DNA from: an archaeon
GTDB taxonomy: Archaea; Iainarchaeota; Iainarchaeia; Iainarchaeales; GCA-2688035
Assembly: GCA_030616665.1 (NCBI GenBank)
Contig: JAUWWX010000032.1
Location: 1-8,426 of the forward strand
Reading direction: 5' to 3'
Length of the DNA stretch: 8,426 bases
Positions within the stretch are counted from its first letter, which is position 1. Each line of letters begins with the position of its first letter. A program made the translations under genes and the position numbers. The notes beneath the pieces are model-generated. The model was given only the letters and a program-made list of their open reading frames with translations, made no database searches and was not told the origin of the DNA. This document shows, one piece after another, positions 1 through 5,995 of this stretch.

Positions 1-402
1 AAATACAAGAATCTAAATGAGGATATGACTGAGGAATCTGTAAGGAAGGTGTTAAGAAGGGTTGAGCTTGCCCTAAAAAAATCCCCAAACCCAACGCTTA
101 GGAAAATGTCTTTTGTCAGACCGCCAAGGGGTGGCGCAAGCCCGGTTTTTTCCCGGAAAAGTGTAAAATCCAGATATATACCTGAACAAAAAAAAATCAT
201 TGTAAATACTATTAAGGCACTTCATCAAAACGGACAGAGGCCATCAGACAGGGCATTGAAATTAGCATGTATTAGGGCCTTGAAAAAGGAAGGCTTGCTT
301 AGTAACGTTAAACTTCATCTTCTGAGAATCAGGGCAATTAAGCTTAGTCTAAATCTTACTAGCCACAAGCCAAAGAAGAGGAGGAAAGTTAGAGTGGTCT
401 AG
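1..402 (+). CDS. Unrecognised basic protein, probably 5'-partial
   Basis: I do not recognise this protein. The first ATG is at 25, giving 125 residues, but the same frame is open back to base 1 and reads KYKNLNED before that methionine. No TATA box or well-spaced Shine-Dalgarno precedes base 25 (a GAGGA lies only 2 bases away), so the gene more likely continues beyond the left edge. It is very rich in Lys and Arg, has no cysteine motif or membrane segment, and ends in a basic tail (KPKKRRKVRVV). The middle and C-terminal part looks alpha-helical, including a stretch around RPSDRALKLACIRALKKEG that could be a helical nucleic-acid-binding region; this is inference from composition only. The sequence ends in two in-frame TAG codons (400-402 and 406-408). 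Sampled stretches are about 33-43% GC, lower than the central genes. Confidence 0.55.
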   Translation, partial: KYKNLNEDMTEESVRKVLRRVELALKKSPNPTLRKMSFVRPPRGGASPVFSRKSVKSRYIPEQKKIIVNTIKALHQNGQRPSDRALKLACIRALKKEGLLSNVKLHLLRIRAIKLSLNLTSHKPKKRRKVRVV

Positions 403-410
403 TATTAGGG

Positions 411-419
411 CTTTTAATT
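411..419 (+). promoter_or_regulatory. Putative TATA box for dph5
   Basis: An AT-rich element (cttttaatt) is centred about 26 bases upstream of the dph5 ATG at 442. That is the usual archaeal spacing from TATA box to transcription start, so the transcript would begin at or beside the start codon (leaderless). No Shine-Dalgarno is visible between box and ATG, which agrees. It is not experimentally supported. Confidence 0.45.
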
Positions 420-441
420 CTTAACTCTGAACTAATTTTTT

Positions 442-1206
442 ATGTTCTATCTTGTAGGAATTGGTTTAAAACCAGGGCATTTGACGCTTGAGGCAAAGCA
501 GGCAATAGAGAAATGCGGCAGGGTCTTTTTGGATACTTATACAAGCGCCTACAGCCAGGGTTCAGTAGAAGCGCTGAAGGAATTGCTTGCCAGGCCTGTG
601 ACCGAACTGGACAGGAAAGGCGTTGAGGAGGGCTTCTCTTTTGTGTTGAAGGAAGCAAAGAACAGCGGTGAAAGCATTGCATTGCTTGTCTTTGGCAACG
701 CCTTGAGTGCGACAACGCACGTGCAGTTGCTGCTGGACGCAAAAAAGCTAGGCGTTCCCTTTAGGGCAATTGCCGGAATTTCTGTCTTCGATTTCTTGGC
801 TGTTTCCGGCCTTGACCAGTACAGGTTTGGCAGGACTTGCACAATCGTTGCTCCAAAAGAGAATTACGCTCCCGAATCCTTTTATGACGTGATTGAAGCC
901 AATTTCAACAAGGGAATGCATACTTTGTGTTTGCTTGACATTGACACAGAAAAGGGCTACAAGATGACTGTGGCAGAGGCCCTTGGCATTCTTGCAAAGA
1001 TTGAGAAAAAGCGCAACGAAGAGGTTTTGCAGAAGGCAACCCTGCTTGGCCTGTATGCTTTGGGAAGCGAGAAGCAGATGGTCAAGACAGGCCCATTGAA
1101 CGTAATGCTTAGAAGCAGCTATGTTCTCTTCCCCCAGTCATTGGTAATCGCTGCTCCCTTGACTGAAAAGGAAAAGGAGGCATTGGAGGCTTTTCAGAAT
1201 GAGTGA
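442..1206 (+). CDS. dph5: Diphthine synthase (Dph5-type SAM methyltransferase)
   Basis: Dph5 methylates the modified histidine of archaeal elongation factor 2 with S-adenosylmethionine, as part of diphthamide formation in the cytoplasm. The 254 residues match the family length of roughly 260. Family landmarks are the N-terminal MFYLVGIGL, a YTS at 33-35, ATTH at 90-93, GLDQYRFG at 123-130, ENYAPESFYDVI at 140-151 and GMHTLCLLDID at 158-168. Two conserved spots differ: the usual GDP-type loop ahead of ATTH reads GNALS (85-89), and the C-terminal segment that usually carries an LHxxE-type motif reads APLTEKEKEAL (238-248). The substitutions are visible in the reading frame with no sign of a frameshift. 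The gene overlaps the DUF357 gene by 8 bases, so the two are probably co-transcribed. The identification rests on many matching blocks; whether activity is normal is uncertain. Confidence 0.9.
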   Translation: MFYLVGIGLKPGHLTLEAKQAIEKCGRVFLDTYTSAYSQGSVEALKELLARPVTELDRKGVEEGFSFVLKEAKNSGESIALLVFGNALSATTHVQLLLDAKKLGVPFRAIAGISVFDFLAVSGLDQYRFGRTCTIVAPKENYAPESFYDVIEANFNKGMHTLCLLDIDTEKGYKMTVAEALGILAKIEKKRNEEVLQKATLLGLYALGSEKQMVKTGPLNVMLRSSYVLFPQSLVIAAPLTEKEKEALEAFQNE

Positions 1207-1486
1207 GGAATTGCAGCAGAGGGTGCAGCGCTACAGGGCTCTTACAGAGCAGGCTCTCAAGAAAGTGACCATCAAGGCAGAGCCTAATAGCAAGGACTTT
1301 GCCAGGGCCAAGGACTTCCTCTCAATGGCCAGAAATTACTTCAATGATGCAAGGCATTTTGAAGAGCAAAAGAAGCTTGATTTGGCCCTTGCTGCCTACT
1401 CTTACGCGCACGCTTGGCTGGACGCAGGCATAAGGGCAGGCTTTTTGGACGGGAAGCAGGATAACAGGCTTTTTACCCTGCTTTGA
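1199..1486 (+). CDS. DUF357 family protein
   Basis: A 95-residue, largely alpha-helical protein of the archaeal DUF357 family, whose biochemical function is not known to me. The diagnostic part is the second half: a helix with ARNYFNDARHFEEQKKLDLA (45-64), then AAYSYAHAWLDAGIRAGFLD (65-84), which follows the family pattern of a repeat-like helical hairpin ending in YAHxWLDAG. The N-terminal half is a charged helix (EELQQRVQRYRALTEQALKK). There are no cysteines, no signal peptide and no membrane segment, so it is cytosolic. Its ATG lies within the last codons of dph5 (ATGAGTGA), which implies translational coupling. The coupling suggests a link to diphthamide formation or translation, but this is inference from position. 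Sampled base use resembles dph5. Confidence 0.85.
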   Translation: MSEELQQRVQRYRALTEQALKKVTIKAEPNSKDFARAKDFLSMARNYFNDARHFEEQKKLDLALAAYSYAHAWLDAGIRAGFLDGKQDNRLFTLL

Positions 1487-1493
1487 TTGCAAA

Positions 1494-1503
1494 CTTTTAT
1501 TAA
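1494..1503 (+). promoter_or_regulatory. Possible TATA box for the membrane protein gene
   Basis: The 49-base gap between the DUF357 gene and the next ATG at 1536 holds two AT-rich elements: cttttattaa at 1494-1503 and a similar tttttatta at 1515-1523. The first would place transcription start near 1524 with a leader of about 12 bases. The second is too close to the ATG for usual spacing. No strong Shine-Dalgarno is seen. Readthrough from dph5 is also possible. Confidence 0.3.
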
Positions 1504-1535
1504 CAGAAAAAGCCTTTTTATTAAGCGGTAGTAGC

Positions 1536-2027
1536 ATGGGCTTGTATGATGGCAAAAGCAGGGTGCATGTCAGCCTGCCGGAATTCAAGTTTGATTTTGA
1601 GTGGAGGAAGCTAAAGTACCCTGCTTTGGGCCTTGCCGCATTGCTGGTTGTGCTTTTCTTTGCCTTTTCAATCGCTTTATTGGTGCAGCCAAAGGCGATT
1701 GAGGCAAGCCTCTCGCCAAACCCGCTTGACCTGGCAAAAGAGCAGGACAGCTTTCTTACCGTTACAATAAACAACGTCACTGACTCCACAGCATCAAACA
1801 TTGTTGTTTCCGTTGAAACATCTGACCAGCACTCAATTCTCATTTTCCCAAAAAGCCAAGAGATTGCAACCTTGGGAAAGGGCGAAACAAGGACGTTGCT
1901 GCCATTTGCCGTCAGCCCAAACCCTGTTTACACTGTTTACAGCGGCACATACATCCTTACAATAAAAACGGCAATCAACGGGCAGACCTTTTCAAAGCAG
2001 GTTGCCCTGCAACTTAAGGCTGTTTAA
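1536..2027 (+). CDS. Small single-pass membrane protein with exported beta-rich domain
   Basis: A 163-residue protein of unknown function. Residues 1-27 are a short cytosolic tail ending in basic residues (RKLKYP), followed by a clear hydrophobic segment at about 28-50 (LGLAALLVVLFFAFSIALLV). The positive-inside rule puts the C-terminus outside the cell. Residues 55-163 alternate polar and hydrophobic residues like an immunoglobulin-type beta sandwich, with SLSPNPLDL, FLTVTINN and GTYILTIKT resembling the NEW3/CARDB-like domains of archaeal envelope proteins; the fold is inferred, not shown. The external part has one N-glycosylation sequon (NVT at 80-82) and no cysteines. The segment has no signal-peptidase or lipobox motif I can point to, so it most likely stays as an anchor. 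The stop codon is only 6 bases from that of the convergent acylphosphatase gene. Confidence 0.8.
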   Translation: MGLYDGKSRVHVSLPEFKFDFEWRKLKYPALGLAALLVVLFFAFSIALLVQPKAIEASLSPNPLDLAKEQDSFLTVTINNVTDSTASNIVVSVETSDQHSILIFPKSQEIATLGKGETRTLLPFAVSPNPVYTVYSGTYILTIKTAINGQTFSKQVALQLKAV

Positions 2028-2033
2028 AGCGGT

Positions 2034-2306
2034 TCAGTATTTTACTGAGAATTCACTGAATTTTTTGCCTGCTTCCCCCCACTCTGATTCAACCCCTTCA
2101 ACGGAAGCTCCGCTCGGTCCTTTTTGAAGCCATTCAAGCAGTTGCAGCAAAGCAATTTTGTTGCCTTGGGCAACCACCTCAACGCGTCCATTTGCAAGGT
2201 TTTTGACAAAGCCCTTTAGGCCCAAATCGTTTGCCTTTTGCACGGCGTAATAACGAAAACACACGCCTTGGACATAGCCTGAAATCAGGGCACGCAGCTG
2301 CAGCAT
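2034..2306 (-). CDS. acyP: Acylphosphatase
   Basis: Acylphosphatase hydrolyses the carboxyl-phosphate bond of acyl phosphates to a carboxylate and phosphate in the cytosol. The 90-residue length is exactly that of the family. The signature GYVQGVCFRYYA (10-21) carries the phosphate-binding loop and the catalytic Arg18. The second motif GFVKNLANGRVEVVAQG (32-48) carries Asn36, 18 residues after the Arg as in other family members. The C-terminus ends in a beta-strand FSVKY, typical of the alpha/beta sandwich. The ATG at 2306 has no Shine-Dalgarno; an AT box about 30 bases upstream suggests a very short leader. The gene is divergent from the por operon, whose product acetyl-CoA is chemically close to acetyl phosphate, so a metabolic link is possible but unproven. 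Confidence 0.93.
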   Translation of the reverse strand: MLQLRALISGYVQGVCFRYYAVQKANDLGLKGFVKNLANGRVEVVAQGNKIALLQLLEWLQKGPSGASVEGVESEWGEAGKKFSEFSVKY

Positions 2307-2330
2307 CTATACCAATAGACTTATTAATCA

Positions 2331-2342
2331 GTGATTTATATT
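2331..2342. promoter_or_regulatory. Putative bidirectional TATA element between acyP and porC
   Basis: The 73-base divergent spacer (2307-2379) holds gtgatttatatt. Read on the minus strand it contains TATAAATC, centred about 31 bases before the acyP ATG. Read on the plus strand its TTTATATT would start the por transcript near 2364, giving a leader of about 16 bases with room for the Shine-Dalgarno at 2368. Other AT-rich candidates exist: TTAATAA near 2325 for the minus strand and cttataa near 2350 for the plus strand. The assignment is therefore tentative. Confidence 0.35.
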
Positions 2343-2367
2343 CTTTTCTTATAACCCCCATATTATT

Positions 2368-2372
2368 GAGGA
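2368..2372 (+). promoter_or_regulatory. Shine-Dalgarno site for porC
   Basis: GAGGA lies 7 bases before the porC ATG at 2380 and is complementary to the archaeal 16S rRNA 3' end. It supports this start and a transcript with a short leader, unlike the neighbouring divergent gene, which has no such site. Confidence 0.55.
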
Positions 2373-2379
2373 ATTCCAA

Positions 2380-2934
2380 ATGGCTTTGATTGAAATCAGG
2401 ATTCATGGCAGGGGCGGGCAAGGAGCAGTAACGAGCAGCCAGGTGCTTGCAATTGCTGCATTCCACAGCGGAAAGCAGAGCCAGGCCTTTCCAAACTTTG
2501 GCGTGGAGAGAACCGGCGCGCCAGTGGAAAGCTATGTCAGAATCGACGACAAGCCGATTAACCTGAGGCAGCATGTATACGATCCAGACTACGTTATCGT
2601 GCTTGACAGCAGCTTGATTGATGCTGTTGACGTAACAAACGGCCTGCAGCCAAACGGAGTTGTTATCGTGAACACTGACAAGAGGACAGAGCAGCTTAGG
2701 AAGCTTTCCGGCTTCAAAGTGCATAGTATCAACATCACGAAGATTGCATTGGACGTAATTGGAAAGCCATTTGTGAACATCGCTGCTTTGGGTGCGTTCT
2801 GCAAATTGAGCGGGCTGGTTTCTTTGGAGGCCTTGGATAAGGCAATCGATGAGCTTTTTTCCGCGAGAGGTAAGGTGGCTGTTGCAGAACTGAACAAAAA
2901 TGCTGCAAATGCAGTTTTTGAGGCAACGGAGTAG
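2380..2934 (+). CDS. porC: Pyruvate:ferredoxin oxidoreductase, gamma subunit
   Basis: This is the gamma subunit of the four-subunit enzyme that oxidises pyruvate with CoA to acetyl-CoA and CO2, reducing ferredoxin. The 184 residues match the usual gamma length. The family signature RIHGRGGQGAVTSSQVLA (7-24) is intact at the N-terminus, followed by QAFPNFGVERTGAPVESYVRID (35-56), a hallmark of the gamma domain of pyruvate and related 2-oxoacid oxidoreductases. The rest is a Rossmann-like alpha/beta domain, with DYVIVLD at 70-76 and GVVIVNTDK at 92-100. It has no Fe-S ligands, as expected. It opens a four-gene run and is followed by porD after 7 bases. The pyruvate assignment comes mainly from the alpha subunit. 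The gene probably starts its own transcript from the divergent region upstream. Confidence 0.93.
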   Translation: MALIEIRIHGRGGQGAVTSSQVLAIAAFHSGKQSQAFPNFGVERTGAPVESYVRIDDKPINLRQHVYDPDYVIVLDSSLIDAVDVTNGLQPNGVVIVNTDKRTEQLRKLSGFKVHSINITKIALDVIGKPFVNIAALGAFCKLSGLVSLEALDKAIDELFSARGKVAVAELNKNAANAVFEATE

Positions 2935-2941
2935 GGGATTC

Positions 2942-3223
2942 ATGGCTGAAAAGAAGATGAAAATAAATGTCGGGGCTGTAATCACACTACCTGGGAGCAG
3001 CCGAAACTATAAAACAGGCGCCTGGCGCGTGTTCAAACCAAAAATTTTGCAGGACAAGTGCACCAAATGCTACCAGTGCTGGCAAACATGCCCTGACGCA
3101 GCAATAAGGATTGACGAAAAAACTGGCAGGGTAAGCATTGACTACGATTACTGCAAGGGCTGCCTTATCTGCGTTTCCCAGTGCCCTGTCAAGGCAATTG
3201 AAAAAGAGGTTGAGAAAAAATGA
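2942..3223 (+). CDS. porD: Pyruvate:ferredoxin oxidoreductase, delta subunit (2x[4Fe-4S] ferredoxin)
   Basis: The delta subunit is the ferredoxin-like part that relays electrons from the beta subunit toward external ferredoxin. The 93-residue protein has two complete CxxCxxCxxxCP motifs with cysteines at 40, 43, 46, 50 and at 71, 74, 77, 81, so two [4Fe-4S] clusters are predicted. The upstream part (GAVITLPGSSRNYKTGAWRV, 11-30) matches the delta-subunit lead-in, where GxWRxxxP precedes the first cluster. The frame is open upstream to 2900, but the ATG at 2942 is preferred: it follows the porC stop, has AGGGGA a few bases upstream, and starts at the usual distance from the clusters. The stop overlaps the porA start in ATGA (3220-3223), indicating translational coupling. 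Confidence 0.95.
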   Translation: MAEKKMKINVGAVITLPGSSRNYKTGAWRVFKPKILQDKCTKCYQCWQTCPDAAIRIDEKTGRVSIDYDYCKGCLICVSQCPVKAIEKEVEKK

Positions 3224-4365
3224 GCAGGAAGGTCATTGAGTCCTCGGATGCTGTTGCCTTGGCGGTAAAGCTGTGCAGGGCACAGGTATGCCCAATGTAT
3301 CCAATAACGCCTTCAACGCACATTCCTGAAAAGATATCAGAATATGTTGCAAACGGCGAACTCGAAGCAGAAATGATTGACGTTGAATCAGAGCATTCAG
3401 CTGCCTCAGCCGTAATCGGTGCAGCAGCTACTGGCAGCAGGACTTTTACTGCGACAAGCAGCCAAGGTTTGGCGTTGATGTTTGAGATTCTTCCAATTAC
3501 AAGCGGAATGAGGCTGCCAACGGTTATGGCCGTGGCAAACAGGGCTTTATCCGCTCCCATTAACATCTGGAACGACCACAGCGACAGTGTAAGTGCAAGG
3601 GACCAGGGCTGGATTCAGTTGTATGCGGAAAGCAGCCAGGAATCGTTGGACAGCATAATACAAGCATACAAAATAAGCGAAAACAAGAATGTTTTGCTGC
3701 CGGCAATGGTCTGCTTCGACGGCTATAGCTTGACGCACGTCTTTGAGCCTGTTGACGTGCCCTCCCAAAAAGAAGTTGATGCATTCCTTCCAGGCTTCAA
3801 GCCATTGCACAGGCTCGATCCCAAAAAGCCCTTAACTATGGGCCCGATTGGCTTTCCCAATTCCTTTATGTTCTTCAAGCAGCAGCAGCAGGAGGCAATG
3901 CTTGACTCAATTGATGTGATAAAAAAGACAAACGCTGAATTCAAGAAAGCGTTTGGAAGAAGCTATGGAGACGGTTTGCTTGACCTCTACCAAATAGATG
4001 ATGCAGAGTATGCGGTAATCGGAATGGGGACACTGTGCGGAACAGCCAGAGTTGCAATTGACAAGCTTAGGCAACAGGGCAAAAAGGTTGGCTTGATTAA
4101 AGTAAGGTGCTTGAGGCCCTTTCCTGAAAAAGAATTGCAGAACGCGATAAAGGACCTGCAGGCTGCTGCAGTGATTGACAAGCACATTTCCTTGGGCCAG
4201 GAAGGGCCTCTTTTCACTGACATAAGAAGCGCGGTCTACTGCAACGACATTTCAATAAACAGCTACATTGCAGGGCTTGGCGGCAGGGACATAACAGTAA
4301 AGCATTTTGAGAAAGTGTTTGCTGATTTGGAAGCTGGAAAGCAGAAGGGTGAGTGGTTATTTTGA
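3220..4365 (+). CDS. porA: Pyruvate:ferredoxin oxidoreductase, alpha subunit
   Basis: The alpha subunit provides one side of the thiamine diphosphate active site and binds the substrate. The 381 residues match the usual archaeal alpha length. Diagnostic stretches are YPITPST (27-33), the ESEH acidic motif (56-59), TSSQGLALMFE (79-89), NRALSAPINIWNDHSDS (107-123) and RDQGWIQLYAESSQE (127-141). The NIWNDHSDS and GWIQ blocks resemble pyruvate-specific rather than 2-oxoglutarate or indolepyruvate enzymes, which is family knowledge rather than proof. The C-terminal domain contains VIGMGTLCGTARVAIDKLRQ (266-285) and VGLIKVRCLRPFP (290-302), the usual transketolase-C-type domain. It is coupled to porD by a 4-base overlap and precedes porB by 4 bases. 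No inactivating change is visible. Confidence 0.95.
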   Translation: MSRKVIESSDAVALAVKLCRAQVCPMYPITPSTHIPEKISEYVANGELEAEMIDVESEHSAASAVIGAAATGSRTFTATSSQGLALMFEILPITSGMRLPTVMAVANRALSAPINIWNDHSDSVSARDQGWIQLYAESSQESLDSIIQAYKISENKNVLLPAMVCFDGYSLTHVFEPVDVPSQKEVDAFLPGFKPLHRLDPKKPLTMGPIGFPNSFMFFKQQQQEAMLDSIDVIKKTNAEFKKAFGRSYGDGLLDLYQIDDAEYAVIGMGTLCGTARVAIDKLRQQGKKVGLIKVRCLRPFPEKELQNAIKDLQAAAVIDKHISLGQEGPLFTDIRSAVYCNDISINSYIAGLGGRDITVKHFEKVFADLEAGKQKGEWLF

Positions 4366-4369
4366 ATGA

Positions 4370-5332
4370 ATGGCTTGCCGTGGAAAGGAAGGGAGGGCGT
4401 TTTCTTTGAAGCAGAGAATGGTTAAAGGCCTACCTTATGCCGAATACTTTGCTAGTGGCCATAGGGCCTGCGCAGGATGCGGCGAAGCCCTGGTAGTAAG
4501 GCACGTCGTCAAAGCAGCTGGGCCAAACAGCATTGCGGTTATGTCAACTGGCTGCATGGAAGTCGTGAGTACGCCTTACCCTGAAACAGCTTGGGAAATC
4601 CCTTGGATTCATGTAGCGTTTGAGAACAATGCGGCGGTTGCTAGTGGCATAGATGCTGCCTTGAAGATGCAGGGAAAGAGGAAAGGAATCAATTTGCTTG
4701 TGTTTGGTGGTGATGGTGCCTCCTTTGACATAGGCTTTGGCGCCCTGAGCGGGGCAATCGAAAGAGGCCACCGATTCACTTACATTGCAACTGACAACGA
4801 GGCATATATGAATACCGGCGTTCAGAGAAGCGGCGCTACGCCATTCCTTGCCTCTACTACAACAAGCCCTGCCGGCAGCAAGATTCACGGCAAGCAGCAA
4901 CCCAAGAAGCCACTGCCCTTGATTGTTGCATCGCACGGCATTCGATACGTGGCAACTGTTACGCCTGCAAATGTGTTTGACTTGCATAAAAAGGTGAAGA
5001 AAGCTTTGGCAACAGAGCACGCGTCATTCATTCACGCCTTCTCGGTTTGCCCGGTTGGCTGGCGCAGCAAATCTGACCAGACGATTGAGATTGCGAAGCT
5101 TGCTGTGCAGACAAGGGTTTTCCCCTTGTACGAGATTGAAGACGGTGTCTTAAAATTCAGCCAAAGGATTGAGAAGAAGAACGCAAAGCCGGTAAAAGAG
5201 TATTTGCAGACCCAGGGGCGCTTTAAGCATTTGACTGAAGAGGAAGTGCAAAAGGTTCAAGCTTACGTTGACGCAAGGTACGACTTTTTGCTTGGAATTG
5301 AGGGCAAAAAGTGCTTTGACGTGCTGTACTAA
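4370..5332 (+). CDS. porB: Pyruvate:ferredoxin oxidoreductase, beta subunit
   Basis: The beta subunit binds thiamine diphosphate and a [4Fe-4S] cluster and passes electrons to delta. Cluster ligands are visible as CAGCGE (C34, C37), C62 in TGCMEVVS and C227 in VCPVGW. The cofactor-binding block runs from GGDGASFDIGFGAL (113-126) to TDNEAYMNTGVQRSGATP (141-158), with the GDG and the NxxYMNT pattern of this family. The C-terminal YLQTQGRFKHL (278-288) is also conserved. As called, the protein is 320 residues. The true start is unclear: ATG 4370 has no good Shine-Dalgarno, TTG 4406 has GGGAGG about 10 bases upstream, and ATG 4418 gives a 304-residue protein that begins MVKGLPYAEYF, close to relatives. 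All three keep every motif. The gene closes the por operon and a T-rich tract follows it. Confidence 0.94.
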   Translation: MACRGKEGRAFSLKQRMVKGLPYAEYFASGHRACAGCGEALVVRHVVKAAGPNSIAVMSTGCMEVVSTPYPETAWEIPWIHVAFENNAAVASGIDAALKMQGKRKGINLLVFGGDGASFDIGFGALSGAIERGHRFTYIATDNEAYMNTGVQRSGATPFLASTTTSPAGSKIHGKQQPKKPLPLIVASHGIRYVATVTPANVFDLHKKVKKALATEHASFIHAFSVCPVGWRSKSDQTIEIAKLAVQTRVFPLYEIEDGVLKFSQRIEKKNAKPVKEYLQTQGRFKHLTEEEVQKVQAYVDARYDFLLGIEGKKCFDVLY

Positions 5333-5341
5333 TTTTTCTTT
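5333..5341 (+). terminator. T-rich tract after porB, possible terminator
   Basis: TTTTTCTTT begins right after the porB TAA, in the 22-base gap before the end of the convergent nitroreductase gene. Archaeal RNA polymerase often ends transcripts in such U-rich stretches without a hairpin. The tract is short, so support is weak. Confidence 0.3.
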
Positions 5342-5354
5342 ACATGCTGTCTTT

Positions 5355-5927
5355 TCAGAACCTGTTCCTGTGCAGCACTCTTTCCAAACTAAGCTTGGGA
5401 ACGTGCAGCGTTCCCTTGTCGTCAAGCCAATAAAACAAGTCCTTTGTCTCCTTTTCCAAGACTGGCTTCTCTTTTGGGTAGCCGAGCGCGACAACAAGCG
5501 GCACCTCGAAGCTGTTTGGTATGCCCAAAATTCCCTTAATGCGCTCCCTTTCAATTGCACCCATAATGCAGCTGCCAATGTCTGCCTCAAATGCAGTCAA
5601 AACAATGGCTTCTGCCGCAATGCCCACGTCAGTCAGAGTGTACTCGCTCTTCTTCCCCCTGTCAACCAAAATCACGATGAATGCCTTTGGTGCTTCACCC
5701 TCCTTCCTGCCCTTTTGCTTTACAACGCCGCCAAAGTGAACTGCTTCGTTCACTGCTGCAACCTGCTTTGCATCATTCACTGCAACGAATTGCAGGGGCT
5801 GCGTGTTTCTTGCCGTCGGGCTTAGCCTAGCAGCATTAACGCATTTTTTCAGAATGGTAAAAGAGACAGGCTTGAGCTGAAAGCGCCTAATGGTGCGCCT
5901 TTTCAGAATGTTGCTGTAGCTGCCCAT
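5355..5927 (-). CDS. Nitroreductase-family FMN protein
   Basis: A 190-residue flavoprotein of the nitroreductase superfamily, which usually binds FMN as a homodimer and uses NAD(P)H to reduce nitro-aromatics, quinones, enones or flavins. The natural substrate cannot be read from the sequence. Visible features are the N-terminal phosphate-contacting RRTIRRF (10-16), SPTARNTQPLQFVAV (36-50), the helix TDVGIAAEAIVLTA (99-112), IGSCIMGAIER (117-127) and VALGYPKEKP (146-155). The C-terminus LERVLHRNRF resembles the typical hxNRW ending. There is no signal peptide, so it is cytosolic. It stands alone on the minus strand, convergent with porB and divergent from the four-cysteine gene. The ATG at 5927 has no clear Shine-Dalgarno but lies about 30 bases from an AT-rich box. 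A partner role with the ferredoxin metabolism next door is conjecture. Confidence 0.9.
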   Translation of the reverse strand: MGSYSNILKRRTIRRFQLKPVSFTILKKCVNAARLSPTARNTQPLQFVAVNDAKQVAAVNEAVHFGGVVKQKGRKEGEAPKAFIVILVDRGKKSEYTLTDVGIAAEAIVLTAFEADIGSCIMGAIERERIKGILGIPNSFEVPLVVALGYPKEKPVLEKETKDLFYWLDDKGTLHVPKLSLERVLHRNRF

Positions 5928-5951
5928 ACTATACTCTTTTATTCAGAAAAA

Positions 5952-5963
5952 GTTAATAATTTA
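5952..5963. promoter_or_regulatory. Putative shared TATA element between nitroreductase and treble-clef gene
   Basis: The 68-base divergent spacer (5928-5995) contains gttaataattta. On the minus strand it reads aaattattaac, centred about 30 bases before the nitroreductase ATG. On the plus strand it would start a transcript near 5983, at the edge of the Shine-Dalgarno of the next gene. The box could serve both directions; separate boxes are also possible, including the T-rich 5973-5980. Confidence 0.3.
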
Positions 5964-5981
5964 CTGAAAGTTGTTTTTTAT

Positions 5982-5987
5982 AGGAGG
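5982..5987 (+). promoter_or_regulatory. Strong Shine-Dalgarno for the four-cysteine gene
   Basis: AGGAGG lies 8 bases before the ATG at 5996. It is the strongest ribosome-binding site in the window. It also decides the start: another ATG at 5989 is out of frame and only one base beyond the site, so it is not used. Confidence 0.7.
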
Positions 5988-5995
5988 AATGGCTT

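Noticed and set aside
85..133. Frameshift in the first gene suggested by its unusual composition
   Set aside because: The frame is open throughout and codon choice is even along it, so there is no point where a shift is needed.
2900..2941. Upstream extension of porD
   Set aside because: It would overlap porC by 35 bases and add residues not seen in delta subunits; ATG 2942 fits better.
2179..2985. Long minus-strand open frame of 268 residues across acyP and porC
   Set aside because: It overlaps acylphosphatase in another frame and porC on the other strand, both with clear family motifs, and shows no domain of its own.
5268..5825. Plus-strand open frame of 185 residues opposite the nitroreductase
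   Set aside because: It begins inside porB and runs antisense to the nitroreductase, which has full family motifs. Its Cys/Leu/Asn-rich sequence looks like a shadow.
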